Made by a program: the position numbers and the translations under genes
Origin: a virus
Direction: 5' to 3' (one strand)
IMG/VR virus record: IMGVR_UViG_3300037541_000317
Span: 1-40,386 of that record
DNA length: 40,386 nucleotides
Part shown: positions 38,776 through 40,386 of the stretch, piece after piece
Layout: every line of letters begins with the position of its first letter
Numbering within the stretch: the stretch's first letter is position 1
Notes under the pieces: generated by a model
The model's database searches: none
What the model saw: only the letters and a program-made list of their open reading frames with translations
Told to the model about the DNA's origin: nothing

Positions 38776-39651
38776 GCGGTCATTCCTTCGGCTTGGGCGA
38801 TGGCGCGGCCAATGAGTTCGGGGATTTGCGGGACGACGGCGTTTCCGAGTGCGGCGATTCGATCAGCGTCCAGTCGAGCGGGAATCCCATCATTTGTTCT
38901 ACGAATCGGGGGTTCAGACGGCCATCCCAGTTCATGCTTAAATTGATTTGCTTCCCGATCTTCATGCGGCGTTGAATGGCCGGATTGGATGGCCCCCCCC
39001 CGGTCGCGATTGTCCGAAGCCTGCGGCGTCGGCAATAGCCCGTTGCGGCGCATCACCCCCCCCATGACGCAACCCCAATTCCCAGTACTCGGCCACGGGC
39101 GCATATTGTTTTGGTCTTGCCTCACGGGCGTAGGCAACAATCCAAATTCGCTCCCGTCGATGATTGGCCCCAAGGTGGGAAGCCGGTATGCAATGCCATT
39201 CCGCATCAAACCCGACTTCGGCCAAGTCCCCGAGTATTCGGCCAAACCATCCGCCAGGTTGTTCACTTGGGCCACCAAGCAACGCTGCGACGTTCTCCAA
39301 GATGATGAAGCGGGGGCGTAAGTCGCGAGCAAGGCGGATGACTTCTCGATAAAGTCCGCTCCGCGTGTCGCCCTCAATTCCAGCTTGGCGACCGGCTTGG
39401 CTAATGTCCTGACAAGGGAACCCGCCGCAGATTGCGTCAACGGCAATTCCATCTGCGGCAAGTCTGTCTGCGGTGAGAGTGCGGATGTCATCGTATTGCG
39501 GAACCTCGGGCCAGTGTTTCGCCAGCACCTTTCGGCAAAAGGGGTCGATCTCGCAGAAGGCGACCGTCTTGAACGCGCCGCTGCGCTCTAGGCCGAGGGA
39601 AAACCCCCCGATCCCGCTGAAAAGGTCGAGCAGGCGAAACGGCTGTTTCAT
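38772..39651 (-). CDS. C5-cytosine DNA methyltransferase, frameshifted at a G tract
   Basis: Motif I LLDLFSGIGGFSLGLE, motif IV CGGFPCQDIS (catalytic Cys80), ENV in FIILENVAALL and motif VIII NHRRERIWIVA are all in the first frame (39651 to 38962). Motif X (RIAALGNAVVPQIPELIG) lies one frame over and ends at 38772, exactly where the next gene starts. Removing one G from the 9-G tract (rc 38993-39001) joins the parts into 292 residues. As written, the enzyme stops after NAA at 38962 and lacks motif X. Either a phase switch in the off state or a homopolymer error. Confidence 0.8.
38780..39491 (-). CDS. Overprinted protein within the methyltransferase gene
   Basis: From the ATG at 39491 in the frame next to the methyltransferase. 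Contains SSSWRTSQRCLV, GTWPKSGLMRNGIAYRLPTL and LLPTPQASDNRDRG, the conserved words of a phage protein family often found with C5 methyltransferases. After the same one-base G-tract change it reads on as PSNPAIQRRMKIGKQINLS... NPRFVEQMMGFPLDWT, the expected end of that family, to a stop at 38780 (236 residues). Function unknown. Confidence 0.65.
38993..39001 (-). repeat. 9-base G tract at the frameshift
   Basis: Nine C on the plus strand. Eight would restore both overlapping reading frames. A second tract of eight C lies at 39056-39063. Confidence 0.85.
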
Positions 39652-39965
39652 CCCCGCCCCTGCACTAGCTTTGCGATTTCGTTGAGTATCTTCGACGGGT
39701 CGCTTTCGGTCGCACCGATAAGCTGCATTACCAGCGCGCGGACCTCGGGGTATTCGCGCGCGAGGTCCAACAGCGCGGCGGCGGATATCGCGTGTTCGCC
39801 CCGGTTGATTCCTCCAATCGTGCGCTTTGAAACGTGGGCCTTAAACGCCAGCACCTTGCAGGTCGCGTGCGTGCGACGGAGCACTTCGGGCAGTTCGGCG
39901 CGGAGAACGGATGCCATGCTCATCGCGCTACCGAAGTTGCCGACGGCGCGGAAAGATTTGTCCAT
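39648..39965 (-). CDS. HTH regulator, first gene of the left minus-strand operon
   Basis: 105 residues with AGGAG seven bases before the ATG. The middle (LAFKAHVSKRTIGGINRGEH) is a helix-turn-helix of the XRE type; the rest is helical. It is divergent from the small basic gene at 40010 with only 44 bases between. ATGA-coupled to the methyltransferase. Likely controls this operon or methyltransferase dosage; the latter would resemble C-proteins of restriction-modification systems, but is inference. Confidence 0.7.
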   Translation of the reverse strand: MDKSFRAVGNFGSAMSMASVLRAELPEVLRRTHATCKVLAFKAHVSKRTIGGINRGEHAISAAALLDLAREYPEVRALVMQLIGATESDPSKILNEIAKLVQGRG

Positions 39966-40009
39966 CCGATGCTCCTATGTTTGAGGAACAACGAAAGGGA
40001 CGAAGCACG

Positions 40010-40210
40010 ATGAAGAAGCGAATAACTATCCGACTTGATCCGCGTCGATTGGCGAATGAGCGAATCAAGCTGGTGATTGATCGGAAACCCGACGACACGA
40101 TTCGCGCGAACGGATCGGATGTCGTCGGGACCGGCCACGACAGGCGTGGGCGCGGGCTTGAACCTGTCGGGCGCGCGGTCTGGCGCGTCATCAATGGCGC
40201 GCGGAAATAA
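40010..40210 (+). CDS. Small basic protein (complete copy)
   Basis: 66 residues from the ATG at 40010, with GAAAGGGA upstream. MKKRITIRLDPRRLANERIK looks like an N-terminal beta strand and helix, then an Arg/Gly-rich tail (GTGHDRRGRGLEPVGRAVWR). The start recalls short ribbon-helix-helix or antisense-acting proteins, but no family is clear. Divergent from the HTH gene at 39965. Confidence 0.65.
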   Translation: MKKRITIRLDPRRLANERIKLVIDRKPDDTIRANGSDVVGTGHDRRGRGLEPVGRAVWRVINGARK

Positions 40211-40218
40211 ATTATTTG

Positions 40219-40311
40219 TCACGACACCACCCGAACGGCGGCGTTAATCGCTATCGCAGCGCCCACCACCCACGCGAACAGCTGCGAATAGGCGATGAGG
40301 TGGCGGATCAT
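40219..40311 (-). CDS. 30-residue membrane peptide, second copy
   Basis: Same peptide as at 181-273, with Val to Ile and Val to Ala changes and three silent differences. Confidence 0.55.
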   Translation of the reverse strand: MIRHLIAYSQLFAWVVGAAIAINAAVRVVS

Positions 40312-40386
40312 GCGGCCCTCGCCGCAGCGGGGAGCTTTACGCCAGTGCGCGCCGCCGCCGATTGGATCAGGGGAACGCGCCAGCGA
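40308..40386 (-). CDS. 3' end of the Cro-like gene, second copy (cut by window)
   Basis: Last 26 codons of the gene complete at 270-476, identical there. The N-terminus is beyond the window. Confidence 0.7.
   Translation of the reverse strand, partial: RWRVPLIQSAAARTGVKLPAAARAA

Larger units (their letters stand above)
40039..40386. repeat. Terminal overlap, copy 2 (matches 1-348)
   Basis: Second copy of the 348-base terminal overlap; see 1-348. The end carries the variant alleles. Confidence 0.9.

Overview
The window is essentially a whole temperate phage or prophage genome of about 40 kb, GC-rich and densely packed. Its first 348 bases recur, with 11 differences, as its last 348 bases, so the contig closes into a circle or overlaps itself. 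The host is probably an alphaproteobacterium: the pointers are a gene-transfer-agent-like three-helix holin, a GapR/DUF2312-like protein, a DUF6362-like protein, high GC and pervasive ATGA/GTGA start-stop overlaps. The host assignment is inference. Portal, adaptor, hub/needle-type and ejection-type proteins with no tape measure or tail tube suggest a short-tailed (podovirus-like, P22-type order) virion.

Layout. (1) 1-1243, control region: a small Cro/YdaS-like HTH gene and a 30-residue membrane peptide on the minus strand, a divergent repressor-like gene on the plus strand, a small minus-strand gene running antisense into the repressor 3' end, and two divergent promoters that carry the same upstream box. 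(2) 1244-7689, plus-strand early operon: small accessory genes, a RecB/ExoVIII-like nuclease, RecT annealase, a small protein with an SSB-like acidic tip, a zinc/HNH-like protein, a Lar-like zinc-ribbon protein, an AlpA/excisionase-like HTH and a tyrosine integrase. (3) 7850-10690, minus strand: lysis genes (holin, M15 endolysin, XhlA-like protein) plus an HTH-metallophosphoesterase; a 177-nt gap between endolysin and holin has the pairing of a compact structured RNA. (4) 10713-33224, minus strand: tail fibre and chaperone, ejection proteins, tail hub, adaptor, decoration protein, capsid, scaffold, several structural paralogues, portal, large and small terminase and an HNH nuclease. Intrinsic terminators punctuate this block. 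(5) 33412-39965, minus-strand early/middle operon: HTH regulators, two DNA methyltransferases, an SNF2-like helicase, a DUF1064 nuclease, a DnaA domain IV-only protein, a DUF1376 replication protein and a DUF6362-like protein just before the late block.

How it works together (inference). The repressor and Cro-like proteins set the lysis/lysogeny choice. The plus operon supplies recombination and integration, and the left minus operon supplies replication and DNA modification. The DUF6362-like protein sits where a late activator or antiterminator would be expected. The late operon then makes the virion and lysis proteins, with read-through at at least five terminators.

Most notable: a candidate structured RNA upstream of the holin (8301-8416); a cytosine methyltransferase and a second protein overprinted in two frames, both broken by the same one-base excess in a 9-G tract (38993-39001); a perfect terminator inside the signal-peptide codons of a lysis-region gene (10653-10676); and symmetric divergent early promoters (1091-1216).
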